Shown piece after piece: positions 47,311 to 59,000 of a DNA stretch of 64,000 bases. A program made the translations under genes and the position numbers. The notes beneath the pieces are model-generated. The model worked only from the letters and a program-made list of their open reading frames with translations, did not search any database and was not told where the DNA came from. Within the stretch, counting starts at the first letter, position 1. Every line of letters starts with the position of its first letter. The stretch is from NCBI GenBank assembly GCA_009809945.1, contig WTPW01000962.1:107240-171239 (forward strand), in the 5' to 3' direction. The stretch is from Gigaspora margarita. Its lineage: Eukaryota > Glomeromycota > Glomeromycetes > Diversisporales > Gigasporaceae.

Positions 47311-47381
47311 GTTATAAATGGTATAAGCATTATAAGTGGTATAATCATTATAAGTATTATAAACAGTATAAATATTATAAG

Positions 47382-47525
47382 CAGTGTTGGCACTTGGTAT
47401 ATGTTCAGATTTTTTAAAAAATTGGACTATGTCCAAATCTATATATCCATGTCCATAAATTACTATGTTCATATTTTGTTCATATTATTTTTAATATGTC
47501 CAAATGTTCATATTGCCCAACACTG
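47382..47525. mobile_element. 144-bp hAT-like MITE
   Basis: CAGTGTTGGCACTTGG to TATTGCCCAACACTG, with ATTATAAG on both sides (47374-47381, 47526-47533). The host is a decamer array containing that word, so the duplication alone is weak, but the TIR is good. Confidence 0.78.
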
Positions 47526-47749
47526 ATTATAAGTGTTATAAGCAGTATAAGTGATATGAACTATTCTAAATATCTAACTTCTCAAATAATAATAATATAT
47601 AAAATACTACTAATAACAATAAAATAAAATAATAATAAAAATAATTAATAAATATACTAATAAAAATAATATCAACTACTCATTTTATAACACTATACTA
47701 AAGTCTTCTTTAGTTAAAGTAAATAGTATAGTCTACTAATTTTGTTTAG

Positions 47750-48680
47750 AGTCCTCTAATAGTTTCTTGAAGTTGCAATACAGTATTATTTCTGTATAAA
47801 TTATTTAATAAGGTTACTGTTTCTTGTATAGCAAATGTAGTATTAATCCTAATCGTTGATATGAAATTAGCTGCTTTTTCTTGAATTACTACAATTGCTT
47901 GTTGGTTTATTGAATTGTACATTCCAAAATCAGTAGTTATTGGTACAGGTTTATTTTTTTGTTAGCTTCCAATAAATATTTCAAGTATTAGTAGGCTTGT
48001 AAATGTATTTATCAAATATTGTTGTATTCATCTTTGTTAATCCAGTCTTGAAAGTATTTGTATTACTGTATTTGTCCGAAAATATGCTACCTTTTTTGGC
48101 CAAAAAGTTATACAAAAAAACATGGGAGTAGCTTATTTTTAGATTGTTAAATTTTTTAAAAAATGAAAAATGTACTAATAAAAAGTTGTCCAAATGCTAT
48201 GAGATTTTTACTGTAGGTATATTTCATTGTTCTGAACAACTTTACTTAAACGCACTTTTGAAGTTTACTTAGTAAAAAAAAGGGTTATATATAGTGACTG
48301 TTAACGATTTCTTTAAAAATTCTTCTAAAAACTAGAGGGTAGCTTCTTTTGAAGGTAGCTTATTTTTGGAAACCTATAGTACTTGTTGTTCTTGTTGTTG
48401 AATAATTTGAATATTTTGGTAAATGCTGTTAGTTCTATTTCTCTGTTCCCTCACATTTAATACAATTTTGGAACCAGTTTTCATTTCTTGTATACAAATA
48501 AATCTTCACAGGGTATTTGTTATTTTTTGCAATTGGTACAGTTTTTAGAATATTTTGATCTTATGCAATGTATGTGTTTTGTTTAGTAATAATTACAGGT
48601 TTTAGTAGCTTGGGTATGAAGTTTCTTTGACTTCATATTGTTCATTCATGTAAATTAACAGTGTTTAAATAGCTTTTGAA
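47750..48680 (-). pseudogene. CxxC-motif gene remnant split by a TA MITE
   Basis: Minus strand: SKNCTNCKK (near 48560), then NWFQNCIKCEG (near 48465), giving two CxxC pairs like the remnant at 41.4 kb; then a Q-rich stretch NIQIIQQQEQQ that reaches the MITE at 48379. It continues after the MITE as VIQILSRLD and, after stops, as NSINQQAIVVIQEKAANFIS, INTTFAIQETVTLLNNLYRN and LQLQETIRGL-stop near 47750. Likely the same mobile or expanded family as 39400-42230. Function unknown. Confidence 0.5.
48066..48379. mobile_element. AAAATAAGCTAC-family TA MITE, copy 4
   Basis: CTGTATTTGTCCGAAAATAT to TATTTTTGGAAACCTATAG, with TA at 48064-48065 and 48380-48381. Very similar to 25786-26335. Removing it with one TA leaves EQQ-VIQIL in one frame on the minus strand. 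Confidence 0.85.
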
Positions 48681-48822
48681 GAGTACAAGATTTTAATCAG
48701 GTGATTAATTTTGTCAAATAAAAATATGTTAATATAAATATAGTATGAAATACCTTAAACCAGCAAGTAAAAACTAATATTTTTTTAAATTTATTTATAA
48801 AATAAAAAGGAAATTATAGGCA

Positions 48823-49829
48823 TCTCTCACGAGAGATATATCTCTCTAGGAGATATATCTCTTACTGGTGGTACTGGTGCCAGATTTGGGTTAATTCCTG
48901 TACCTGTCATATGACTAAGTTTATAAAATAAATTAAACTGATCAATATAGAATCGTGTGTTTTATTTATTATCGTTTTTATAGTACTTTTGTTGCTTTTA
49001 TCATCGTTGTGTAGAGTTTTTTTTTTGTGCTTTGATTGCAGTACTTTTGTTGCTCTTTTGTAGTGCTTTTATCATCATTTGGTAGTATTTTTGGTTGTCA
49101 TTTGGTAGTGCCTTTGATCGTTATTTGGTGCCTTGGGTCATTGTTTGGTGGTGCCTTTGGTCATGCTTTTGGTCATTATTTAGTAGTACTTATATGATAA
49201 TTTTGTGGTGCTTTTGGTAGTGTTTTTGATCGTTGTTTGTTTGTGCTTTTTGTCATTATTTGTTGGTGCTTTTTGTCATCGTTTGTTGATGCTTAGATCA
49301 TGTTTGGGTAGTTCTTTTGATTGTTGGCTTTTGTTCATCCTTTAGTAGTACTTTATACTGTTTGGTGATGCTTTTGATTGTTAATTAGTAGTGCTTTGTT
49401 CGTCATTTGTTGGTGCTTTTGGTTGTTATTTGGTGGTACTTTCATTATTACTTGGTAGTATTTTTGATTGTTATTAGCTAGTGCATTTGTTCTTTTGTCC
49501 TGCTATGCTTTTTTGTTGTTGATTATGCTTTTTTATCTTTATTTTTTATTTTATTTTTTTTTTTTGCTACTTGTATTTTTTTTAATAAAAAATTATCTTT
49601 AATAATACAATATATAATAAAAAAAAAAACTTCAAATTTTTTTAATAAAAACTTATACTCTAGGCATAGAATAAAAGCCTCTATCCTGAGTACAGAATAA
49701 GGACATTTGATTAGTTGCATGTGATTTGGGCTAGTATCAATCACGTAATATTTTTATTTTTAATTAGCTGACAGTGTGGGATATATATCTCCTTGCAAAA
49801 GATGTATCTCTCGCAGAAGATGCCTAAAA
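48823..49829. mobile_element. TIR element carrying a TTTGGTNGTGC minisatellite
   Basis: Left TAGGCATCTCTCACGAGAG and right CTCTCGCAGAAGATGCCTA pair over about 55 bp, each followed by short internal palindromes of GAGATATATCTC. About 48995-49520 is a degenerate tandem array of TTTGGTAGTGCTTTTG units. No TSD identified. The frame at 49523-49744 is not supported. Confidence 0.7.
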
Positions 49830-50183
49830 GCACCCAAATAAAAAATATAGATAAATAAAAAAATTTTTTATAAAAATATTCAGAAAAACAAGTAGAACAA
49901 AATTACAGAATTAATTTTTTTTAATTAAATAAATTTTGAAAGTATTATTGCTTTTTAAAGTTACTAATAAAAATAAAATTTGGCTACTTATATTAAAAAA
50001 CATAATAAAAAAATTAAAAAACATAATAAAAAATATATATATAATAAAATTTTAAGTTATTAACCAATTAAAATTTAGTATTTTGTTTTAAATTTGGCTA
50101 CTTTAAAAAAAAATTGCTAGTTTAATGTGTCTTGTACTATATATAAAATAAATTGTAAAAATTAATATAAATTGTGGTTTTCT
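49830..50183. other. AT-rich spacer
   Basis: Nothing recognised. Confidence 0.5.
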
Positions 50184-50482
50184 AGAGGCCCCGGACATCT
50201 AGTATAGAGGTTATACTTGAAATTTTTTAGCAAAAACACCTAAAATTTGAGAAGCAAAAAACAGTTTTTAGCAATTATCTTGGCATTCAGTAGTCCAATT
50301 TGAATAAACTTTTTTTTTAAAATGAAGCTTTCAGTAAGGTGCATTTAACAAAAAAAATTTATTCAATTCTGATTATTGGATTCGAAGTTATTAAAGTAAA
50401 TAAATTTTGGTCATTTTTAGCAAATTAGATCAAAATTGGCCAAAATCCAGTTATGATCTATATAAGAGATATCCAGGGTCCT
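50184..50482. mobile_element. CAGGACCC-family MITE, copy 6
   Basis: Left GAGGCCCCGGACATCTAG, right AGATATCCAGGGTCC; long internal identity to 3499-3795 and 19532-19823. Confidence 0.7.
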
Positions 50483-51549
50483 TTTTATAGGCTTAATATT
50501 TTTCTATATGTGGATACTCTTGCTATCACATATCATAGTCATATTCTTTTTAGATATGATACATTCTATGAATGTTTTTAATTCAATATATTACAAAATA
50601 GACATATTTTGATTTACAAAAATTATAAAATATACTATAAAATATACTAAATATAAATAAGATAAAATAAAGTTAAAATTAATCATATTAGCAGATTTAG
50701 TTCTCTGGGTCAATAGCATAGCGGTTATGTTTTGAGGATGCAAATCGGAAGATTGATGTTCGATTTTTGGTGGCAGCAAAATTGTAATTCTATATTGCGA
50801 GTCCTACTATATTGGGAAATGTCAATATAGATCAGAGAGTTTTGAATAGGCAATTTCTGTAGCGGATTGCAGGTATAGCAGCTAGTGTGGAACCTTCGAG
50901 CAGACTAATTAAAATATGCACCAAAAGTGCATGTGTGGCTAGTTGTACCCTCATCTATGTATGGTCACACTATTAAATGACAGATTTTGTAGAGCAACGC
51001 TACAAATAGTCAGGATCAAAACCCCAGGGTCGTCCTTGAGTTAGAACACCGTTTTGAATAACTGAAGTCATAAGACGTATTGAGAGGCCAAAGTCTGAAA
51101 GAATACTTCAAGAACTCTTGGCGGCATGTCCGGACTGCGATCTGAACCAACAAGCTTGTGACCGTGAGATTCAGCGAAAGTTGCTAGGAGGAATAAGGCT
51201 CAGTGCAATAAGTATACCTGGGCATTGGTAGAATGCCAGGTAATAGTATACCATTAGAATTAGAATATATTTCTGTATAGAGGCCTGCATTGGGTCCCGA
51301 AGCCCAGTCTGGCCCAGGCCCGCCCGGCCCGGTTTGCGGGCCGGGCCAGGCCTAACAATTGAATTTTATAATTGCAGGCCGGGCCGGGCCTAAAATTTTA
51401 TAATTGCGGGGCCGGGCCAGGCCTAAAATTTTATAATTGCGAGTTGGGCCAAGCTAAATTTAATAATTAATTATAACTACAAATTAAATTAGATTATAAT
51501 TTTTTGTTTATTAAAAATCTTTTTTTTTAAATTAAAGTTTAAATATATA

Positions 51550-52271
51550 TCTATGTATTTTTTAGTATTAAACAAATTTACGTAGTATATTAAGTTAAAA
51601 TTAATTAGTAAAACTTTTAAGAATAATAAAATTTATAAAATTTTATTAATAAAATTCTATAAAATCTTATTATTCTTAAAATTTTACTAATAAATTCTAA
51701 CTTTATACATTAAGTACTATATATTTCCAAAATAAGCTCCATTTTTGAAAGTAAAATTATATGAAAATAGTGTGAGTAGCTTATTTTAGAATAAAAATAG
51801 CTTTTTATTATTTGCGAAAAATTTTATTAAGTAAATTGATAATGGTTATTAAGTAAAGTTTGTTCAGAAGATCATAATACATATATTTTTAAAATTTTAT
51901 ACAAATAGGATATCTTTTTATTAATTGACTTTTGATTTTTACATTTAATGAATATAATTTTAAAAAAATTTTAAATTTTTTATTGAATGTAATATGCAAA
52001 AACGTATTAATTAAAAGTTATCTAATTTGGATAAAGCTTTCAAAATATATGTATTTTGCTCTTCTGAACAATTTTTACTTAATAAGATAGATTGTCTTAC
52101 TTGGTAAAATTTTAACTATACTATAGAATAACTACTGATAATTGTATAAGTAGCTTATTTTCAAATATAAGAAGTTTTTATATTTTTTTTTAAAAAAGAA
52201 AAGTAGCTTATTTTCAGAGTAGCTTATTTCAGAAATATATATAAATTTGTTTAGCACTAAAAAATATACAT
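51550..52271. mobile_element. Family H hairpin inside the hAT element
   Basis: Left TTTTTTAGTATTAAACAAAT and right AAATTTGTTTAGCACTAAAA, with TTAGTAAAACTTTT/AAAATTTTACTAAT pairs. The right arm is cut at TAAGTA|AATTTG by the MITE at 51717-52241. Confidence 0.75.
51717..52241. mobile_element. AAAATAAGCTAC-family TA MITE, copy 5, innermost layer
   Basis: CTATATATTTCCAAAATAAG to CTTATTTCAGAAATATATA, with TA at 51715-51716 and 52242-52243. Inner arms repeat the motif with GTAAAGTTTGTTCAG. Confidence 0.8.
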
Positions 52272-52730
52272 ATTTATAAAATAAATTAATTTATAAACTT
52301 ATTAACTGTTATATTTAATAAAAAATTTAACTTATTTTAAATTTATATATTTGCGGGCTGGGCCGGGCCCAAAATTTAAATTAATTAAAGCAGGCTGGAC
52401 TGGGCTGGCAAAAAATTTTTAACTCTAATTGCGGGCCGGGCCAGGCTGAAATTTTTGAAATTTGCAGGCCTCTATTTCTGTACTTGTACTTAAATATCTA
52501 ATAAAGATAGTGCAAGGTTGTAAAGTGAAAAAAAAATTATATTAGCAGATTTAGTTAGTCTAAGATTTGCATATTTTCAATTTCTTCTTTTTCATTATTA
52601 TCAGACAATTCTACTAACTCTTCTCAGACTTGTTGATTATTTCATAAGAATCTATCTATAATTCATACATTTTCAAGAGCTTCTGGTATTTAGATATTAT
52701 CAAAAAGTACTCTTAAAAGTGCATAGTTAA

Positions 52731-53008
52731 TAGGGTTCCTCAAATTCAAATCAAATCAAATATGGGTCAATTTGAATTTGATCAAATCAAATTGATCCTG
52801 ATTTGAATTTGATTTGATTCAAATATTTGGATCTGAATTTGATTGAATTTGAATTTTTAATAGTAAGTTTCAAATCAAATCAAATATTTGTCAAATCAAA
52901 TCAAATTTGGCCAGATTTGAATTTGATCAAATCAAATATAGTTAAATTTGAATTTGATCAAATATTTGATTCAAATATTTGAAGATCAAATCAAATTGCG
53001 AAACCCTA
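52731..53008. mobile_element. hAT-like MITE, TCAAATC family, copy 3
   Basis: TAGGGTTCCTCAAATTC to GCGAAACCCTA, with a perfect 8-bp duplication ATAGTTAA (52723-52730, 53009-53016). Confidence 0.92.
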
Positions 53009-53084
53009 ATAGTTAAGTTTCCTATTTACAATTTTCTTTTTTTTTATAGTGATATTATATGTTGCTATAGTTTCTTTTATTGTA

Positions 53085-56000
53085 CAGTGCGGGACACTTA
53101 GAGATGGAAATTACATAATTTTTCTATATAAAATTGACCAAAAATGGGACAACCCACATATTTTTAGCTTATTTCTATTGGTTAATTTTAAAAAATATTT
53201 TTTAAAATTTAATTTTTAGCCAATCAAAATGCAAGAATTCAAAAAAATATTAATTCGTAATCTGCCGATCAACGCTATAATAATATTAGTATAAGTTGGG
53301 GCATAAAATTGATGATCAACTATAAATTTAATAATAAAAGTCGAAACATTAGTCTTTAAGAAACAATGACTAATCACCACCTTTTGGATTGAATTTATTC
53401 TTTATGTGTGCCATTGGCAAAAAAAACGTTAATAAATAGTCATTTCATGTGTTAACTTGAATTTCTAAGGTATTTCCTAGTGAGCGGCGCCAGATTCTGT
53501 ACCCTTTTACTTTCACGATTCAGTACCGATTTCACAAGATATAGATGTTTTTTTTAGTCATACGTTTAGCCTGTAAGTTATTCTAATGTATTTGACTTGT
53601 TTTATGTTATTTAAGATTAATTAGCAAATATTAACTTCCTAATTCTGTAATTGCCCAGAAGCCTTTACCGTAACTAGTAGCTTGCGATGTGTTGATCAAA
53701 AAGTATATTTCATGGAAGTTTTCAACTTCACGATGATTTTATTATTATGTAATATGTCTTATTGCAAGTAGATCAGACTCTACACCATTATTAATTCTAT
53801 GCTATCAAGCACTCAGTTTTTTATTCAATATTATTTAGATGATATTTAACATCTTCTTTATCAAGTTTTTATTAATTCTATGCTTTTGTAACAGATATAA
53901 TATGTATCATTTATCAATTGAATAATAAAAAGATACATTTAGGGGTTGAAAAGCCTACTNGCTGTTTTTTTTATAAGACTATTTTTCGTCTTGAGTATTT
54001 TTAGCAAGATTTATGAATTTTTTTTGTTAAATCGTATACTAGATTTATATTATCTGCCGTGTAGANNATAGAACCTGTAGAAATGAAAGAATGTTAGTGG
54101 GTGCTTAAGAGAGAATAGCAAACAATTGAAAAGCTTCTTATTTGAGAGCTGATCATTCTATATACCTCTGCTGGATGTTAATTTAAAAAAAAAAGAAAAA
54201 ACTGGTAAAGCATATACCATAATGCAANATAAGAAAAATAAGCAAATTTACCTCAGGAGAGCTGTTCTCTCGCATTAAGCCGTCCTGCAAAAAGAATTCA
54301 GCTATTAGAATATAAAACTATAGAGATAGAACGAAAACATCTAAGGTTAGATCTGTCAATAAACTATACTTGGACAAAATTGGNGGTAAATATTGATATA
54401 GCATTTGTATGTATTATACTTGACCTAGTTACATTAACTTTGGCTAATTCAATCGAAATATATTTTTTTTATATTATATCGCAATAATTCAGAAATTCTA
54501 CCCGAATGCAATTCTTATATCAGACCCAAAGGTTCATTCTATAAGTTAGCTGCCAGTGAAGTTATTTATGAAGAGTCAAATCTGGAGATCTAAAGATAGT
54601 AATAGGAAATCAGAATGATTTTAGATTTTTATCATCTTAATAATAAAAACCAACCTTGGTAATCGCAAAAAGTAATGAAGGTAAATATATATCGTGTTTT
54701 TGAAAATTCACAGGATCAAAATAATTTTGTAATTATATGCGTCTATTTGGATTAATATGGTGCTTAGTGATAATATCCAAAAACCAGGTTATTACTAAGA
54801 TAGTAAATTAGTATCATTTTGAAGTTACTAAAAAATTCGCTGAGTAAGGATTCATATTCAATATATAACTTCGTTCATTCATTGACTTTCTTCATATTAT
54901 CCGATTTTCTATTTATATTAGGTTTTTGCTACTCGCAGTCTTTGTCATCATCTAACATTTTTTTAGCTATCATTTGTTTTGACATTCGGGAATATCTACT
55001 AATCCAACTATCAATAGACTTTTCGGTAGGAATTTCTTCTTTTGTTAATTCTCCATTATTCGCCATTTCTTCTAAAGCTGCTAGCATATCTTTTGGTGAG
55101 TATCAATTACTTGGATCTTCTTGCCCCGCTATAAAAAATCTTTTTAATATTTCAACAACATCTAATGATAATCGTTTTCTAGCTCCCTTGCGCCCATATT
55201 TATGTTTATGTTTAAAAGCCCAGCCTGTATTAAGAGGAAATTGTTGAATTGGATTGCTAAAAAAATTTGAGTTGTTTTTTAATAAAATGGTTATTGTATT
55301 GATTGATAAAAAAAAAATACCTATCTAATTCCATTTCTTCTACAATAACTTTCTCATTTAAAGGCCTGTTCAAAGTTTCTTTACACAAATATTCTTGCAA
55401 CAGTTCTACTAATTCATCTCGATTCATTCTTTCTTCATAGCTAATATTTCTGCTTTTCAACTCTTCTTTTAGTTTTTTTATCGTCCATCGTCGTAAATCC
55501 CATTGATTTGGATCAGCGGCTACAAATTCAGTAAGTTGTAAATTAATGATACTATCTTTGTTCAAATATGCATTTATATGCATAAATGCATATAAATATA
55601 CATGTACAGTACGTATGAACTTATTTATATAATTTTTACTTGACAATTGATAAATAGGCATATTTCAGTTTTTTTGAGGTATGCTATGTTCAGATATACA
55701 TGGTTGAGGTTGTTCAATTTCTGAACTTTTCCATTTTCGCAATTGTGTAGGAAACCAATTTTTCCAATCACCAAACCCGGGTAAGGGACGTGCACAGATA
55801 TAACCAGCTAATGAACCTTCAGTTGGCCAATACCACTCATAAAGATCTGAATTTCCAGGTATAGTCCCAATTTTTATAGATGCTCGTTGTGTTCTGTTTG
55901 GATTTATATTAGCAACTGAAGTACCACTAATATTTTCTATTGCTTTTTCAATATCTTCCCCAGATGTAATATCAAAACCAAGTCGAACGTAACNCTTAAG

Positions 56001-59000
56001 TGNATGAGAAACCTGCATACATATATCATGTTGTAAATTGATAAATTTGAAAAAAAGGCAAGTAATGTAATAATTTNTTACTTGTGCATGATGACTATCT
56101 ATTGATGTTTTTGCTTCGCCTGCCTCTAAAAAAACCCATTTTTTACATTCTATATCATACTATTCCTTCCAATATGATATTATTAACATCATTTCTGTAT
56201 TGTGATAATGGAATCCGTTATCTGACATAATAATAACCCATTTTGGTTTAGGGTTTAAAGAATTAAAAACTGCATCTAATGAGGAGGCTGTGAACCAGGC
56301 ATCCTGACGAGTATCAGATGACCAATGATCATATGCATGGATATCAAGTTCTTGACTATTACTTTTTTTTGTAAAGATTAAGACTGTGTGCAATGCCTAC
56401 CCACGCTTTCCATAAAAATCTTCTTTAGTTTCTCATGACTTTTTAGATAAGATTTTCATTTTATAATCGACAACTATTACTGCTCCATATTCATCTAATT
56501 CTAACAAATTTGCATTAAACTGATGATTTAAATATATTTTTCTGGTTTGATGCGAGAGGTAAAATTCAGCTTGTTTTTGAAATTCGTNAATTATTAAAAA
56601 TGAATGANNTAGTTCAATTTTTATTTGATTAAATAAATTAAACAAATCTGAACATTCTTCACATTCTATTGTATATTTTTGATCACATTTTCCAAAAGCG
56701 TAAGGTAGGCAATGATTAATACATGTATCGTGGTTTACTTGTCCAGTTAGTGATACCTTTAGATGATTACAATATTCACGTCTTAAAAATCGTTNAATTG
56801 TTTCAATTTTCTGAATATAATATTCCTAAAATTAAATATAGTTAATTGGTATTCATGCATAACAAAATATAATAAATAATAAATCTACCTTTTTTTATTA
56901 TTTTCTACTTCTTTTATTATATGGTTTGATAATTCATGAAACATTTCAAAACCGTATTGATTACAAGTTAAACATAGACCTCCTAGATCTTCATGATATA
57001 CAAATGGTCCATTATATAGTTTATCAAAAAATGTTGTACGTCCTATTCTATTTGGATATTGTATATGAAATTTTTGCCATAATGCCTCTTTATGGTTATT
57101 AAGATAAAGTAATGGTAGTCCAGTTTTAGTATGAATTTTATAGGAACTCATATTGACATTTGCTTTGTCAGCCATAAATGTTTCAAATTGTTTCTCTTGT
57201 TCGTTAGTAATAATATGTCATCTCATTGGTGGTTTAGAAAGAGGTGGACATCCATAACCATTTGCTCGAGCATGCATTTTAGCAGATATTATTGTATTTG
57301 GAGAAATCTATTAAATTTAATATTGAATTAAAAAAAACTTTTAAAAAAAGTATCTTATTACTAGCATGATATATCATTATTTTTAATTTAATCAAAAAGT
57401 AACTATAACGATAAATTAAAAATAGTAATAGAGAAAACTTTGTTTTAATTTTTATACTAGATGTAAAATTTTTTAAAATAAGTCTATAATAAATTAGTAA
57501 AATGTAAGAGCGAAGTTATCTACTTTTGAATTCTAATTAGTTGATAATAATATAGTAAATGATATATCGTGCTAGCAATAAACATCTATCTTTTAATTAC
57601 TTGAAGTTTATTTTGTAATTCTTGATATGAAAATTGATCAGCTATTATAGATAAAATTCTAAGCTTTTCATTAGATCCTCTTTTATTATTATCAAGACTT
57701 CGTACAAAGCATTTCCAAAAAGTTTCAGTTGTGTTAAACATTGTAATTGGTATACTGCGTAAGAATCCAAGATTATATAGCATAGCTAATATTTCTTTTT
57801 CTTTCATACAGTCTTTAGATTTACTCCAGAACTCGTACTAGTAAATTAATAAGATTAATTAATATTGTATATATTTAATTTAATAATAAATTAGTCTAAC
57901 CTTTGATTCTTCTTTTTTAAACNGTGTAATTTTAGTGCATCNACATGCCTTTAACATTGCATGCCAAGCACNTAGCTCTCGATCAGAGAATATATAGTTT
58001 ACTGGGTATATATTTGCTAATGTATGATGTAACTCAATAATCGGATTAGTAGATTTTTGCCAGTTACAAAAAATTGAATACCAATCGATATTGCTCATGG
58101 TTCTTTTGCGAAGATGAAAATCAAATAATTGTTTCATTTTATCTTCATTGGGCCATTCATTAGATAAGCAAACTAATTGTCGCACATGTTGTAATAATTC
58201 ATTTGTTAAACTTTCCTCTAATCCGTAAAGCTGTGTTCCATTATAATTTTTTAAAACATTGAAATTTTTCCACACATCATTTGGATTATTTCCATAAACT
58301 GTATTTAATAAACCTTCATCGGTATATATTTGAATATAACATTTATCATTTTCAAAACCTTGCAAGTAAAGTAAATTATTTTTTCCATAAACAAGTNAAC
58401 TAGTATATCCGGGCCCAGCCCAATTCCAGTCTTCNTGTTTAGATACTCCAATNATATGAATCATTATACGTAGCTTTCCTAATGAAAAAATAACTGGTTG
58501 AAAAGTTAGATCTGAAATTATTTCTTTTAAAATAATATCATCATCTAGTCCCATCATTAGCGGACCTGATAATTTTGTATAATTATTTGGAAAAATTGCT
58601 CGATATAAGTTAGTAATAGCAGTACTTGAGTCATTTTCAACATGACCAGAATCTTGCCCCATTTGAGAACAAATATAACCAGAAGTTTGACAAATATAAC
58701 CAGATATTGTTTTGTTATTTTTAATTTGTTGAACAACTCTTATAACAAATTCTATATTGTTAATATAAGTANTTGTTTTCATACCTATTCGAATTGGATA
58801 TAAGCTTGGCAGACCGTTGTTTAAATTTTTGTGAGTTNGTAATANCCACCAATTANGTGCAAAAGGCCCATAGTGTAATTCCTGAATAATAGAACCTGAA
58901 GAAAGTAATTGAACTGCTTGTAGTTTACGTTTGCTCATTTAAAATACGAAGGTTTTGAGATTTTAAATTTATTGTAAAATTGGTTTATTCATTATCCCCA

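Larger units (their letters stand above)
46480..47580 (+). repeat. Dispersed decamer-bearing repeat, copy 2, with two hAT MITEs
   Basis: Colinear with 61375-61925 and inverse to 4405-4883: AAGGTCTTTTTTACTTCTTA, AAATCCCTTTTACAAGATA, GTCTAATTTGACTAAG, then ATTATAAGNA decamers. The decamer part is interrupted by elements at 46928 and 47382. Confidence 0.75.
51278..52474. mobile_element. 1.2-kb hAT-like element inside the SINE
   Basis: TAGAGGCCTGCATTGGG to TTTGCAGGCCTCTA, with a perfect 8-bp duplication TTTCTGTA (51270-51277, 52475-52482). Subterminal zones are packed with GGCCGGGCC words, the most GC-rich stretch nearby. Core AT-rich and occupied by a family H hairpin. No transposase. Confidence 0.93.
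50703..52538 (+). mobile_element. SINE-1, second full copy, split by a hAT element
   Basis: Head CAATAGCATAGCGGTTATG (A box) and GATTGATGTTCGATTT (B box). Body colinear with 2856-3458, tail of A. Perfect 18-bp duplication ATATTAGCAGATTTAGTT (50685-50702, 52539-52556). The body stops at 51277 and resumes at 52483; net SINE length is about 630 bp. Confidence 0.92.

Noticed and set aside
54819-55247. 142-codon plus-strand frame
   Set aside because: It is the antisense of the last large exon of the transposase-like gene.
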